This document shows positions 1 through 12,440 of a stretch of 64,000 bases of DNA, one piece after another. The notes under the pieces were generated by a model. The model did not search any database. It was given only the letters and a program-made list of their open reading frames with translations, and was not told where the DNA came from. Location: contig OY987299.1 of assembly GCA_963920635.1 (NCBI GenBank), forward strand, positions 70,724,692 through 70,788,691, written 5' to 3'. The DNA comes from Pseudeuparius sepicola (Eukaryota; Arthropoda; Insecta; Coleoptera; Anthribidae). Position numbers and translations under genes: made by a program. How positions within the stretch are numbered: position 1 is the first letter of the stretch; each line of letters begins with the position of its first letter.

Positions 1-202
1 CAATGTCTTCTAAAACTATTATTACCAAAAATTTTTAGAATTAGCAATTCAAATACCAAATAGATTATAAGAACATGTGTTTCGAGTCAAAAGCAGTGAG
101 TATAATTTTTTAACAAATAGACAATACCATTTTCTATGTTGCATCTGAAAAAGACTCGAATACTTTTATATACAGTCAATGTTAAAATTGCTTTTTGTGA
201 TT

Positions 203-230
203 GTCATGACTAAAGGGCGGAATATATGCA
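203..230 (+). repeat. Left member of a 28-bp perfect inverted repeat pair (partner 7355-7382)
   Basis: These 28 bases recur exactly, reverse-complemented, at 7355-7382. The shared core contains TAAAGGGCGGAATATATGCA. The pair brackets the hAT relic and the Ty3/gypsy element and could be the ends of a larger DNA transposon. I could not identify a target-site duplication. Confidence 0.6.
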
Positions 231-359
231 AATTGCGTATATATGCATTTTTTATTCAATATTTCAAAACATTGCATATTTATGGAAAAACTATATTTTT
301 GTGAATATTTGCATGTTGCATGTTTTTCCGATACTTATTTTAGATATAAGATGTAACCA

Positions 360-612
360 GATTATGAGAGCCCAAATTAGACACTATTGTAGAAAAGAAA
401 AGAATGAAGGGTTTAAATCTTTAATGGCAGTAAAGAGAATTTTTGATGGTAAATCATCCAACGAAGTTGCACCTTCGCCTTAAACTTTACTACCCAAATT
501 AAAATATTGTCCTATTACATCGGTAGATGTTGAGAGAAGCTTTTCTATATATAAACATATTTTTACCGACAGAAGGCAAAGATTTTTATTGGAAAATTTT
601 GAAAGTATTTAA
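360..612 (+). pseudogene. hAT-family transposase C-terminal dimerisation domain, relic
   Basis: Reading frame 1 is open to a TAA at 481-483 and continues in the same frame after it to a second stop at 610-612. The part after the first stop has the typical hAT dimerisation signature, including SVDVERSFSIYKHI and the following DRR. Only this C-terminal piece is recognisable, with no catalytic region. The in-frame stop and the AT-rich decayed surroundings mark it as dead. Nearby TGCATATT motifs at 845-900 may be remnants of the same transposon, but that is inference. Confidence 0.7.
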
Positions 613-1304
613 TAATAAATTCCTACTGTACAATTTCAAATTATAATGTTTTTATAATTCTGCTTTAATATAGGTATTTTATGAGGTGTTTGTTTTCCTT
701 TCATTTTTCTTAAAATAAACCTTTTCTCTAAAATCAGTTTTGGTGTTTTTTAATGCATTTTTACATGTAAAATAATAATAATAATAATAATTCTCACCCT
801 CACAATACTCCAGAATAGGACTACCCCAGAAGCAACCACATGCCAATGCATATTATTGCATATTTGGCTAAATAAATGCATATTATTGCATATTTTAAAT
901 AAAAATGATGCATATATATGCCCATATTTCGACTGAAATTAAATGCTGTAACGAAGTTACTAGGAATTTCCCGCTAGTTCTGAATTTTCGTTTTATTTCA
1001 TTTATTTCTTCGCCGCGCTGTTTGGAACAACCGGCCGACCGCCGTAGTTTTTTTATATATTGTAACCTGTTGAAATATTCCAGCCCAAAAATGAACCACT
1101 CAGTCGACTGTTTAACATAAAAACATATTGTGTAAGCACTTTTTGTAATGTATTTAAAAAGAGAATAAAGTTAGTCATTCCTAAGCAGCGTTTCAGTTAG
1201 CATCTCCTAACATTTTCAGAAAGTGGGATCGCATTCGCGTTACGAATTTTTCCTTATTTCGCGCTATACAAGGTGTTCCAACTGTTAACACAAAAGGATA
1301 TACG
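613..1304. other. Intergenic: AT-rich, with a putative LTR remnant
   Basis: No gene was seen. It holds a TAA microsatellite at about 771-790 and repeated TGCATATTATTGCATATT motifs at 845-900. Just before the gag start, a stretch at about 1130-1225 has an AATAAA and resembles the R/U5 end of a retroelement LTR. No matching 3' LTR was found downstream of 5600, so the LTR call is weak. Confidence 0.3.
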
Positions 1305-2360
1305 ATGAGTGACAACGATGCAGGCGACAACGAAGGTGGGGATTACGTGCGATTGCCGGCAAAGAGGCGCAAGAAGAATATTACACCAGACATTGATAAG
1401 TTAGTAGCTGAAAGAGTAAACGAAATCATTCGACAAAATGCCAACCTATTGCAAAGCACGAGTACTCAGAAGAACCTTGGGAGAGCAGACTTAGCACCTT
1501 TGTTTAACCCAGAAAACTTTGATGTTTCTGCTGTAAACTGGTTGCATAAGATAGACCAAATAGGGGAAGTCAACAATTGGAACGATGCTACAAGGTATTT
1601 TTGCATGCAAACTCGCCTCGATGGTTTAGCAAAAACTTGGTACAACGGACTCGCCAATTATAATTTAACCTGGACCGAATGGAAAGATGCAGTCAAGCAG
1701 GCGTTTCCCTGTCACACTGACTTCGCCGACTTATTGAGGCAAATGCTGAATAGAAGAAAACTCCGGATGGAATCCATGATGCATTACGAGTATTTCTACT
1801 CCAAAAGTATGTTGGTAAAGAACTGTAAACTAGGCGGCGCGGAAGCTGTATCCTGTATAATAGATGGCTTACCTGAAGAAATCAAAGGTACGGCTAAGGC
1901 TGGGAACTACCAGAATCCAGAAGAACTCTTCTACGGATTTCTGAGTAAAATTGAAAGTAAAAATGCCTTCGATATCAACAAAGGAGACACTGGAACGAAA
2001 CTCACTAATGCTGCCAACGAATTAAGATGCTATACTTGCAACAGACTGGGCCATAAGACGCGACATTGTGCACTGAAGAAAATCGGTCGTGCTGGCGCAC
2101 GGAGAAGCCAAGTAACTGAGATTATCTGTGCTGCTTGTGGAAAGGGAGGTCACCTGGAACAAGATTGTTGGAGTAAGAGCAGGGCCCGATGTTCGACTTG
2201 TGGAAAGACCGGACATCAAGAGAAGAACTGTTGGAAGAGGTCCACCACTGCCGTTGCTTACACCACTTGTGGGAAAAGAGGACACACCGTCGTACAAGTG
2301 CTGGTTCAAGGACAAAGGGAAAATCAAGGACGTCAATATACTACAAGGGCAAGTGCCTAA
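1305..2360 (+). pseudogene. gag: Ty3/gypsy retrotransposon Gag (capsid + zinc knuckles)
   Basis: This is a 351-residue ORF from a good ATG. The N-terminal third is charged and contains a basic patch, RRKKN. The middle is typical Gag capsid sequence (NWLHKIDQIGEVNNW followed by TWYNGLANYNLTW). The C-terminus has three intact CCHC zinc knuckles at roughly residues 243-256, 274-287 and 295-308 (for example CSTCGKTGHQEKNC) and a fourth degraded one. Gag packages the retroelement RNA in virus-like particles. The ORF ends shortly before the protease, which lies in another frame. Gag itself looks intact, but the downstream pol is broken, so the copy as a whole is defective. Confidence 0.85.
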
Positions 2361-2607
2361 TTCTATTTATAATATTGGTGTTGTAATTAGTAATCAAAAA
2401 TTTAAAGGGTATTTAGACACAGGTAGCCAAATAAATGTCGCACATGCGTCTGTCGCGAGACAATTAAATTTAAACTTAAAAGCATGTGCACTTTATATAC
2501 CTAAGAGGATTTGGAAATTCATTAATTTTATCAGACGGTATGTGCGAGTTAAACTTAATTATTGGAAGCGTACGTGTTGTTACAACGGTAGTATTTGTTT
2601 CAATTGA
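2128..2607 (+). pseudogene. pro: Ty3/gypsy retroviral-type aspartic protease, frameshifted
   Basis: The frame overlapping the gag tail carries the active-site motif YLDTGSQINVAHAS at about 2413-2455, characteristic of a retropepsin. After about 2490-2520 the homologous protease tail (MNGYDVIIGQPVV) switches to the next frame, which also carries the reverse transcriptase. The gag-to-pro frame change could be programmed. The second change, inside the protease, is best explained as a disabling indel. Confidence 0.7.
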
Positions 2608-4003
2608 AATGAATGGATATGACGTAATAATTGGCCAACCCGTAGTAAACAGAGGTGATGTTGTTTTGGAAGTGAAAGGTGATCGGGTAAATTTCTATTC
2701 GGTTTCAGATGATAAAATAAATAGTAGTCTTATTGAACCGAACATAACTTTACCTAGACTGCCTATCCGGATTTATGACCACATTCATGTACCTGGTAGT
2801 GGGGTAAGAAGAGTACTAGTGCATTTTGATAGTATTGGGGAGATCATTTTTGTACCGGCAGCCATTATTGCATTAGGCACTCACCGACTTTGTATCCAAA
2901 GTTGTTTGGTAAGCGGACCAGTTCAGGCCCTTACCTTAATTAATTTAGGTTGTAAGCCAGTTTGTTTAGAAAAGGATATTATGTTAATACGGGGTTTCAG
3001 GGTACCTATACCCAACAAAATTCAAATAATCGAGGTCAGTGAATCAACTATTCTCTCTTTGGAAATCTCTGAAATACAAGTTGGGCAATTGGAAAGTCCA
3101 TCAAGATCTAGACTGTTCGCTCTATTACAAAATTACAAAAATTGTTTCGCACGCGATACATTAGAATTGGGCCATAATACATCGGTTGAACTAAAAATTA
3201 ATCTTTCTTCCGAAAACCCAGTGACTCATCGACCTTATAGATTATCTGAATTTGAAAGGAATATTGTGAGAGAAAAGGTCAATGAGTTGCTCGAGGGTGG
3301 CATTATTAGGGAATCTTCTTCAAATTATTCAAGTCCAATAGTGTTAGTAAAAAAAAAGACAGGGGATTTTCGCCTTTGTATAGATTACAGGAAATTGAAT
3401 GCTATAACAATTAAAGATAAATATCCCCTATACTGTATTGAAGATCTTGTAAACAGGCTGCGTGGAAAAAAATATTTTACTAGTCTCGATATGGCTCAAG
3501 GATACTACCAAGTACCTGTTGCGCCAGAGTCAATACACAAAACAGCATTTGTTACTCCTGACGGAGAATACGAATTTGTCAGGATGCCGTTTGGATTGAC
3601 CAATGCTCCTGCTACGTTTCAACGAATGATAAATACGGTTTTAGGTAAATTACGGTTCGATAAAGTAATTGCATATCTAGATGATATTTTGATACCTTCT
3701 GACACCATTGAAGAAAACATAATAATTTTAGAAGAAGTTTTGGAATTATTCTCTAAAGCAAATTTAAAGTTAAACATCAATAAATGTCATTTCTTATATA
3801 CCGAAGTACTTTTTCTCGGGTATGAAGTTTCGGAAAGGGGAATCAGACCTGGCGACCATAAAGTCAAGGCGATTGTAGACTTTAAGATCCCTTCTAACGT
3901 TCATGAACTCCGGCAATTCCTGGGTCTTAGTTCCTATTTCCGAAAATTCATAAAGGAACACGCTAGGATTGTTGCTCCACTCACTATGCTTAATGCAATA
4001 TGA
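2486..4003 (+). pseudogene. pol: Ty3/gypsy reverse transcriptase, 3' part deleted
   Basis: The ORF carries the end of the protease and then a Ty3/gypsy reverse transcriptase. Visible motifs are DFRLCIDYRKLNAITIKDKY, SLDMAQGYYQV, the RMPFGLTNAPATFQ block and the catalytic VIAYLDDIL (YLDD box). The thumb motif LRQFLGLSSYFRKFI follows. The frame stops at 4003, right where the connection to RNase H should be. The next recognisable residues, the end of the RNase H segment (NLKPVSYFSRAT), follow within a few bases, so an internal deletion has removed the tether and the first half of RNase H. Confidence 0.85.
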
Positions 4004-5600
4004 AAATGACAATTTAAAGCCAGTCTCTTATTTTAGTAGAGCCACTTAACGCGATGAAAGTCTATATCATTCTTATGATTTGGAGACACTGGCAGTTGTA
4101 GAATCAATAAAAAGATTTCGAATTTACCTGTTAGGCATCCAGTTCACTATTATTACGGACTGCTCTGCAGTGCGTAATACTTTTGAAAAGAAAGATCTAC
4201 TGCCTAGAGTAGCTACGTGGTGGCTAAGTATTCAAGAGTACAATTTTCGAATTGAGCACCGTCCAGGTAACAAAATTAAACACGTTGATGCTCTAAGTAG
4301 GAATCCTGTGTTGCAAGTACAACTTTTAAATACTTCCGATTGGATCTTGACTCTGCAAATGCAAGATGAAGAGATTCGGCTTATACAACGCAAAATGCAA
4401 GGTGGGGAAGATCGCGAGTTGCTAAATACATATTTAATTAAAGACGGAAAATTGTACAGGAAAATCTTAAATGGTAGCTGTACACTAGTTCTTCCGAAAT
4501 CCGCTCGTTTTAACTTGCTAAGAAAGTATCATGATGATATAGGTCATCCCGGGTTACAGCGATGTTCAGCACTTGTTAAAGAAAAATTTTGGTTTAAGAA
4601 CATGACTAGATTTATCAAGAAATATGTTTCCTCCTGCTTAGATTGTCATTATAAGAGGGGTACTTATGGGCGAAAAGAGGGGTTCCTATTTCCTATAGAC
4701 AAGCCTACGCAGCCATTACATACTTGGCATATAGATCACTTAGGGCCGTTTTGCAAAAGTCACAAGGGTAACGCATATATTCTAGTTATTGTAGATTCCT
4801 TTTCGAAATTCGTGTTTGCCAGACCATGTAAAACAACTGGAGCTCAGGAAGTCACGGATCACTTGAATGACATGTTTAGGTTATTTGGAACGCCGAAAAG
4901 AATCATTTCTGATAGGGGAAAAGCATTCACTAGCAAGAAATTTATATTTTTCATTCTAAAATTTCCAGTTAAGCATGTTTTGAATGCAGTGGCGTCACCT
5001 AGGTCAAACGGATAGGTAGAAAGATATAATAGAACAATTTTGGATGGACTGAGTGCCTCTATTGATAACGAAAATGAGTGGCAAAAGTCGCTCCCTAATG
5101 TTATATGGGGCATGAATAATACTGTAAATAAAAGTACAGGGTTCACTCCGCACTTCTTAATGTTCGGTTACGATAAAAATCGTCATGCCGACTTAGGGGA
5201 AGAGGAGTTTGATAGCCCTGAAAATATCCAAGAAAAGGCAAAATTAAATATGAATAAGCAAGCGAAAAGTATGAAAAACAGGTTTGACGCAAAACGCAAA
5301 CCGTGTGCAACGTACAAGCTAGGTGATTTAGTATTATGTTCGGGTTCTGATAAAAGCGGGAAGGAAATAAGTAGGAAGGTAGGGTATTATAAGTTTGGGG
5401 GACCCTACAAAATCAATAAAATCCTAGGTAATGACCGATATGAAATTACGTCCATTGAAGGAATGAAAGGGTACCGAAGGTACAAAGCAGTAGTAGCAGT
5501 GGACAGTTTAAGACAGTATACCGGGGGAATAGTTGAGGAAACTGACAGTGACAGCCCTGTAAATAGTACTGATGAGTTGAGAGATTTATTGGAGGGGTGA
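4004..5600 (+). pseudogene. pol: Ty3/gypsy RNase H remnant and integrase, with a stop codon
   Basis: After the deletion junction, the C-terminal part of RNase H is readable (YSF/ETLAVVESIKRFRIYLLG, then HRPGNKIKHVDALSR). The integrase follows with its HHCC zinc module (HDDIGHPGL and CLDCHYKRG) and the DDE core (WHIDHLGPF, IISDRGKAFTS). At 5013-5015 an in-frame TAG replaces the usual glutamine codon just before the conserved VERYNRT, after which the frame stays open to 5600 through the C-terminal domain. Other stops occur at 4004-4080. The copy cannot make a full pol product. Its nearest intact relatives would be Ty3/gypsy elements without an env gene. Confidence 0.8.
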
Positions 5601-7354
5601 TTTAAACCACTCTCGAAGTTCTGGATTGTATCTCAATCCTTGCATTATTATTGGCTAAATTTAGGGTAGGATACTTGCTTAAATGTGAAGTATTTTGTAA
5701 CTGTTGATAATAAAGAAGAATTATTAAATAAGGTTTGAATAAGATGCGTGGAGTGGTAACAGAGGTCACTTAACGTATTAGTTGTGGTAACTAGAGTACA
5801 CGGGACCTGTTGGCAGAGATGTCCTTGTGGATACTGCAGTATCCAAGATTTACTCAAACTGTGGTAACAATAAGAACACAGGTGGCTTTCTGTATGTGGT
5901 AACAAGGGTCACATGCATGGGGTAAAGAACGTAGGTACACACTGAAGGGCAGATGTGTGAGAAAATTATATGTGGTAACTTAGGTCACATGCATGTCCCA
6001 GAAATATAAATACTGAAAAAAAAACGGTAGAAAATAATAAAAAAAATGTAAATAATTACTCCTATACCATAAATATATATCTATTAGGGAAATCTCGCTG
6101 CAGTAATATCATATTATTACAGACATTAATCCAAGAACCGAGACTGAGGGCGAGGGCGCCTTGATGATTCTTTTTTTTCTACATAGGAGACCGGCGGTCG
6201 ATATTTCGAATTGCATTTAAGTAAACTTTGGTTTTGATTATTTTCCGGCTTTCCGCCGCTTGTAAAGAATTGTTTATGTCATCATAAGGGATAAGGGATA
6301 CCGGCTAGGGGTAGAACCGGGATATTAATTCAAATTACAGCTAGAGCCGCCGTTCTTTTTGGGAAACCGGGTATACTGGACATGCCCGATCCAGAGAGAC
6401 CACCGTCCGAGCTCTGGGGGGGGGGGGGGTGCAACCATCCCTAATGGCCACTCTAGCCCCCGGCAGCCGTTTTGGGTACCAGAAGAGTGGGGACGACCAC
6501 CGGATGTCTCGCCACTGCTCCGACCAATGGACGGCCGGCGCACTCACGAAGGGAGGGGCGCCACCGAGCTCGAAAAATACGCCGCGGCTGCCGAGGAGGC
6601 TCTCTGATTTCCGGCATATTTCCTGGTGACCATTATTAGGTTAAGATTTAGAAACTGTCCCGAACCGTGTTGCTGTTGTGAGTCATTTATCCGCAGCCGA
6701 CACCGGTTCATTACACCCCCAGATCAAGGTTAACTGAAGCTAGGCTTGGTACCGTGTTGGTGGCGCGAGTATCATCTACCACCGACACTGGAAAATTATT
6801 TAAGTACCGTTTTCACCAAGCTTAGCCGAATAGTACCGCTTGGACTGGGCGTGTATGACTCTTCCCGCGTCTTATTAAATTTGGCGTATTTTCGATTAGT
6901 TGTCCTGAATAGTTTTGAGCTTGCTTACCGCCTGTAGACAAAACCGTGTCAAAAACAAAACAGACTTTCCGCGATAGAGGCTTAACCTGCACGTTTCTTT
7001 TTCCAGACACTCACGTGGATCTCTCTGGACCGGCCGTGGCAGTAACTTGAAATTGTTAAACAAATACTTTTCAATATTGTTAATCGAACCTTTGATAAAC
7101 CGTGTTAAAATTTGCCAAATCTTCCTTATTTGTACCCCATCCTCGACGCACCACTGAACTCTGGAATTAATTTTTCTCTGACGAATGCTATCCTGGGTAT
7201 AAAGCGGAGCATACCGCTCTAAAAAACTGGCGCCTGAGCAAACCGTTTCACCGAGAGTCCGATTTTTCTTTTCTTAAATAAAAGAGGCTATAAGGAAGCC
7301 CCCGGTGAGTACACAAAAGGGAAAAATCGGACGTGAACGAAAATAGGGCTATAA
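5601..7354. other. Non-coding tail after the gypsy element, with a GTGGTAAC motif cluster
   Basis: No gene was seen. Five copies of GTGGTAAC lie at 5753, 5784, 5861, 5896 and 5972, several followed by GGTCAC, and could be part of the element's U3 region. A GC-rich part at 6320-6640 contains a run of about 14 G around 6416-6428. Short ORFs there are compositional. A small hairpin is formed by 7257-7268 and 7320-7331. Confidence 0.35.
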
Positions 7355-7382
7355 TGCATATATTCCGCCCTTTAGTCATGAC
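7355..7382 (-). repeat. Right member of the 28-bp inverted repeat pair (partner 203-230)
   Basis: Exact reverse complement of 203-230. A distance of about 7.2 kb separates the pair. Confidence 0.6.
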
Positions 7383-10300
7383 AGTATACATATAGTTGTC
7401 AATGTAGCTGTTAGACATACAGATGAATTTCATAAAAATGTGGATTCGAATTTTTGTTTTATTTTGTTACATTACCTACCAGCTAAAAATAAAATATTTG
7501 AAAGTTTGAAGTAGGTCCCTAAAGTTTGAAGTAGGTCTGATTATAAAATAGTACGTAATTATGAAAGTATTCCATGGCTGACTATGTAAAAAAATATAAA
7601 AAAAAACAGAAAATTAGCCATAGCTTTTTTATTTTTTATAATAACTATGCCGAGTATTATATCTTTGGAAAGCTCAAAAAACGGCCGAATTTATAAGGCC
7701 ACAGCCAACTATGATTTACATTTAAAAAAACACAATTTTATGTCATATCTCAAAAATGACAAACAACATAAAAAATGGATTATATTACCTTATTAAGAAC
7801 AAAATTATCTAAAATTTTTGTCTTTACAGTTTTTCTGTATAATAAGAAATAACGGGGTTAAAGAGATCTGATGAAATAGCAAAAAATAACTTTTTTCAAA
7901 TTATCTAGTGAGCCATGAACTTTTTAAAACATCCAAAAGGGCCATTAGATTGAGTATTCAAAACTGCAATTCTTTCCCCATTTAACCTTCGTTCTAGCTC
8001 TGCTAGTTTCCGATGTTACGCTAAAAAGACAGCTCTCATCCAAGAAGTAGTTCTTTTGAAATTTTGGTCGATCATCTGGGGTTACTGCTTGTGAAAATGG
8101 TTTTGTTTAGAAAAATCAATTCGTGGTAGTTGGAGTAAATAAACGGGTAAAAACTTCGAATAGTTTATTTAATTTATTCACAATACCATTTTTATTAGTA
8201 GTCTCACTTGGTCGAAGAGATTTTGTTTCATCGTCTAATAAACCCTCTTAGCTTTCGGAAGATGTTTGCGCTAGGTTTGCATGGATTTTTCTTGGCTTTG
8301 TAGTAATTTGTTTCCTGAAAAATAGTGAGTTAGGAATGTACCTAGGTGCTCTATGCTGTTGATGAGTCGTAGTGCAAGTGGTTTTGTTGTGAACTTACCT
8401 TCTGTGGTTGGTCTTCGAGCTCTGTGGAGCGAACAATGTTTTGTTTTTGTTCAGATTGTTTTTGGCTGGTTTTGGCAGTTCTCAGAGCCTTCGCGGTTTG
8501 TTACTAGCTTGTAGGACCTAGAATAAAAAGGAATATCGTTAGTTATTAGAAGAATAAAGGACGTACGACAAGTTTTTTTGGTTATGTTTTGATTTCAACT
8601 TGGATTTATTTTCGAAATACTTGTCCACAGATTATCGAATATTATTTGCTGTTCTACTTACTGATGTTGCTGATGTTCCGCACGTTCCATAGTTTAATGA
8701 TATCCAATCCTTTGTTCCACAAAATAAATTGCCAAGTGACGTTCACATCCTTGCGACTGCAGTGACACCTGTTGGACAGTGCCACAAGTTGATCGCATTG
8801 CTTCTCATTCGGCCACCTAACGAGTTGTCGCGCCATCTTTCGGTGTCGGCGTGAAGTTTCTCCTATGTTCATGGATTTCGACAGATTCTATATTTGTTTT
8901 CATAGGCAGAGTGTAGATGTCCTTCGCATCACGATTTATTGGATTTGGGTTGTTTTTTTGTGATCGCCAACGGATTTAGTTTTTGCCAGTAATTTGGCAC
9001 TTCGAGTTCTGGTGTTCCGTTTGAAGCACGGCAAATCGGGAAGTTGGCAAATCGGGAAGTTTTTCCGTCGGCAGATTAGTCGATTACGAGTGTAGTTTCT
9101 GGCTCGTCTTGTGTACTTCAAGGATTATTTCGGCTGCCTGCACGTGTAACTGGAGGTCCAATACCGATTGTGGTTGTGATTGATGATTATTGGTCCTCTA
9201 TCCGCTTTTGTGGGATTAAATTGCTCTGTTGAACAATTGGAGCCTGGAACCTACGTAAAAGAACCCCATTCCATCTTGGGAGTAATAATACCTGCTGGAC
9301 CATTGTTCGGATTCATAAAAAATTGGTGTCGACTCACTGAATTTCCAACGGTAAATTCAAGGTTATTTTGGGAGAAGTTGAACTGAAAAAAAAACCTCGT
9401 TTGGAGGTAGGTTAGGTTTATTGTGTATATTTTTTTTGGGAACTAAATTTAGTCCCAAAGTTCGTTATAGGAATTGGTTAATAAAGTACCAATCGCGTAA
9501 TTTATTTTTAGGGTTTTTCGGGCCCAGCCTAGTTTTTTCTTTCTGGAACTGATTTGTTTTCATTGAACTGCAAGTTTTGAATTTTGGTTTCGACTACAAG
9601 AATCGGGTGTACCTACATTGTCACTTGAGGCGCCTGAGTGACGGAGTGCACGTTGTTACCACCTGATCGCTCTGTGGATGGCTAAGAGGACCTTCATCTG
9701 AGGACCTCGCCGCATTGAAGGGTCACCAACAGCTAAGTGTTGCATGATCATTTTCTTTTTATATATCAAAAACATTTATCACGTGAATAAGGGAGAGCGT
9801 ATGCTATCACAGCTCCTTCCTGCGTACGTCGTGACGTTTTGCGTTTATTTGTTATGAACAATAGCGTTCGTAGTGTTGAACTTTTGCGTATAGGTTATGA
9901 TCTTGCTGCGTATGTTATTGATCTTATGCGATCGTTGTGTAAACTGCACGTGTACACGTTCGGGGATATAAACCAACTTATAGTATCACATTCTTTGAGT
10001 ATTATTATTAATAACATCAATTTATTTTAAAATCTCTTTAAGAATAACTTGTCGGTGAATCTAGGAAGACCTAGACAGTTGTGTTATTTTGGATAGTGGT
10101 GTAGAGCACCAAAAGAGAATATTTACAACTTTGTTTGTCTGTCGACAGCCAATGTTTACTGTTTGTCCGAACCCTAGTAAGTTTAGTAAATTTCCGAAAT
10201 CTTGTTTTATTCTGTTTTTATTATTATTTAAATTGAATTTCGAGTTTGGCAAAAATACCTACCGAGGATTTTCTTGGTTTGTTTCTCACTATAGAGTGAG

Positions 10301-11160
10301 GGGTGGTAACAAACTAAGTGGCGCCTTCCCCGTCATCTTTATACCCACGCCCGTCTTCACTGTTTAAAAGCTGGCGGCTATCACACCTTCATCGACGAAT
10401 ACATTGGTATACATGGTAGGTAATCTATACATTTTTGAGACAACAATAAATAGCGTTGCACCGAGATCCCATAGTGGTCATCGAAAAAACTCACCCTGTA
10501 TAATACCATTTAACAGGAAAGAGTAGCTAAGAGTTAAGTATTAGATATTTACTAAACAAATCTATTACTTACAACGGATACAATAAATTTGTGTGCTCTG
10601 TATCACACTGGGATTTGTTTACCGCGACGCAGCGTAATCATAGACAAAGCCCCGAGTGATTCAGAGCACTGCGCGGATCGCGCGCTCTGTATTGCACAGG
10701 CTTTTGCCTTTTGCGCCCCGGCCGGCCGCGGCCGGCACCCGTTTCCCGTTTGTCGTCTGCCGAGTTCTGCATGGTGGGCGTCGGGCGTCTAGATTTTCTG
10801 CCAGGTGGCTCGCAGGGGCGAGCTGACCAGGGAGCGGGGGTCTGCGTCGCAGACAGGCGGCCAAATCCAGAGGCGGCCACAGGCCGCCCTTCCGTGACAA
10901 AAAAATATTTTTTCAGAAAAAAGGTAGTAAGTCTTTACATTACTTGCATTCGCCCTCAAAAAGAATATCGTCAACCATGAAACAACATCATATTGACATG
11001 AACCCATAACCAGTCGACCGTCGGCACTACCTCTATTCTAGTCTTTACTCTGTGGCAACTGCGCTGCGCGGCGTGACGTTGGTATAGACCGCAAATTTCG
11101 TAGGGGATATCGACGCTTCAGACCTGAATAATAGTGAGCTAAAAAATTTAAATATCTTTC
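7383..11160. other. Non-coding, no recognisable gene
   Basis: ORFs here are short and show no family features. Small repeats are visible: AAGTTTGAAGTAGGTC twice at about 7501-7535, GGCAAATCGGGAAGTT twice at about 9030-9062, and a GGGAACTAAATTTAGTCCC palindrome near 9438. A GC-rich island at 10640-10900 contains CCGGCCGCGGCCGG. I see no protein, tRNA or clear transposon terminus. Confidence 0.4.
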
Positions 11161-11169
11161 TTCCATCAG

Positions 11170-11400
11170 AATATACTGCAAGTCCAAGAACTATTTTAGA
11201 ATACTTGTTCAAAAATTCTCTCACGAATAATTTTCTGAACACCGCAATAGTCTTCCTAATACTTTTGTGCTCGCCAGTTACCGTAGCAAATTAAAAATTA
11301 TAAAAAACTATCTAAGGTCTTCTATGAGATTAAACGATTTAGCAATAATTTCCATTGAATGTATCCTACTTGATACAATAAATATAAGTGATATAATATC
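11170..11400 (+). pseudogene. hAT-family transposase C-terminus, relic
   Basis: Two adjacent frames carry consecutive parts of a hAT dimerisation domain. LLCSPVTVAN runs up to about 11290, and SKLKIIKNYLRSSM then RLNDLAIISIE runs from about 11285 to 11370. The block between them that usually reads AERSF is missing and the frame changes, so a small deletion has disabled it. No catalytic core was found upstream. A hAT-like terminus (AACGCCACTG) at 12684-12693 may belong to the same element. Confidence 0.7.
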
Positions 11401-11849
11401 AGTGTTAAAGCGAGAAAAGTACTATTCATTTAACTTGTATCTTGTGCCTTGTACCAAAGGGATAACCCAATATTCTAAAAATATTTTACTTTTTTGTTTC
11501 ATTTAGAAGAAAAGGTTTTATTTATTTTTACAAGTACCTGTATTTTTCTTTTCTGATGGAAGCTATATTTATTTTTAGTTTTATTATGACTTTGTAAACG
11601 TAATTTTTTACATTTTTAGTACCTTTTTCTTAGAAAAAGCATTTAATTTTATGTATGCATTTGTATTTTGTTTAAAAAGGTTATTTTTCTAGTGTAAGTG
11701 ATATTTTATGTTTTACTTGTAGTTTTTGTTTTTATTTTTTATATTTTAAAACATTTTTTATTTTAAAGAAACATTTACCTTCCTTTCAGTTTGGAAATTC
11801 TACCAGACCCAAAACAAATTAATCATTATAACAAGACTGATTGCCTGTG

Positions 11850-12440
11850 GTATTTTCTTGTTATAAGATGGCATTGTGGCCTACTTATTTCCAAAAAAAT
11901 AGTTGCCTATTCCAAAGTCAAAGCCACCTGCGATATCACAATCGAGGCTAAAAATCCGAAAATCATATTAGGCATTTTTTTTTTTTTCAAAAAATTTACT
12001 AAAAGAAGTTGTTCAGAATAGTTCCAGGACTCTAAATCTAAAATTTTGTCAGAATCAAAAAATATTAAATTAAAAAATTAATTTCCAAAAATAGCAATTG
12101 AAGATTTTTCTGCGTTTAGAAAAGTGTGCTATGGAAGTTTTGAAGGCTAGTTATTTTCAAAAAGTAATCATTTCAAAATAAAATTGAAAGCTACGAAACA
12201 GTTTTTTAAAATTTTTACTGAATTTTTTTTATTTAATATTTTTTGATTTTGACAAAATTTTGGATTTAGGATTCTGGATCGATTCTGAACAACTTTTTTA
12301 GTACGTTTCTTGAAAAAAATGCCTAATATGACTTTCGGATTTTTAGTTTCGATTGTGGCATCGCGGGTGGCTTTGGCTTTGAAGTAAACAACTAATTTTT
12401 TGGAAATAAGTAGGCAACAATGCCATCTACCTTTGAGAAA
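11850..12440. repeat. ~590-bp palindromic (foldback) repeat
   Basis: The segment from about 11865 to 12075 returns as an imperfect reverse complement at about 12215-12430, with the centre near 12140. Examples are GATGGCATTGTGGCCTAC on the left against GTAGGCAACAATGCCATC on the right, and CATATTAGGCAT against ATGCCTAATATG. It carries no coding capacity and is likely a non-autonomous foldback transposon. Confidence 0.75.

Noticed and set aside
6325..6629. Overlapping short proteins in the GC-rich patch
   Set aside because: Proline/arginine-rich frames on both strands around a G-run reflect composition only.
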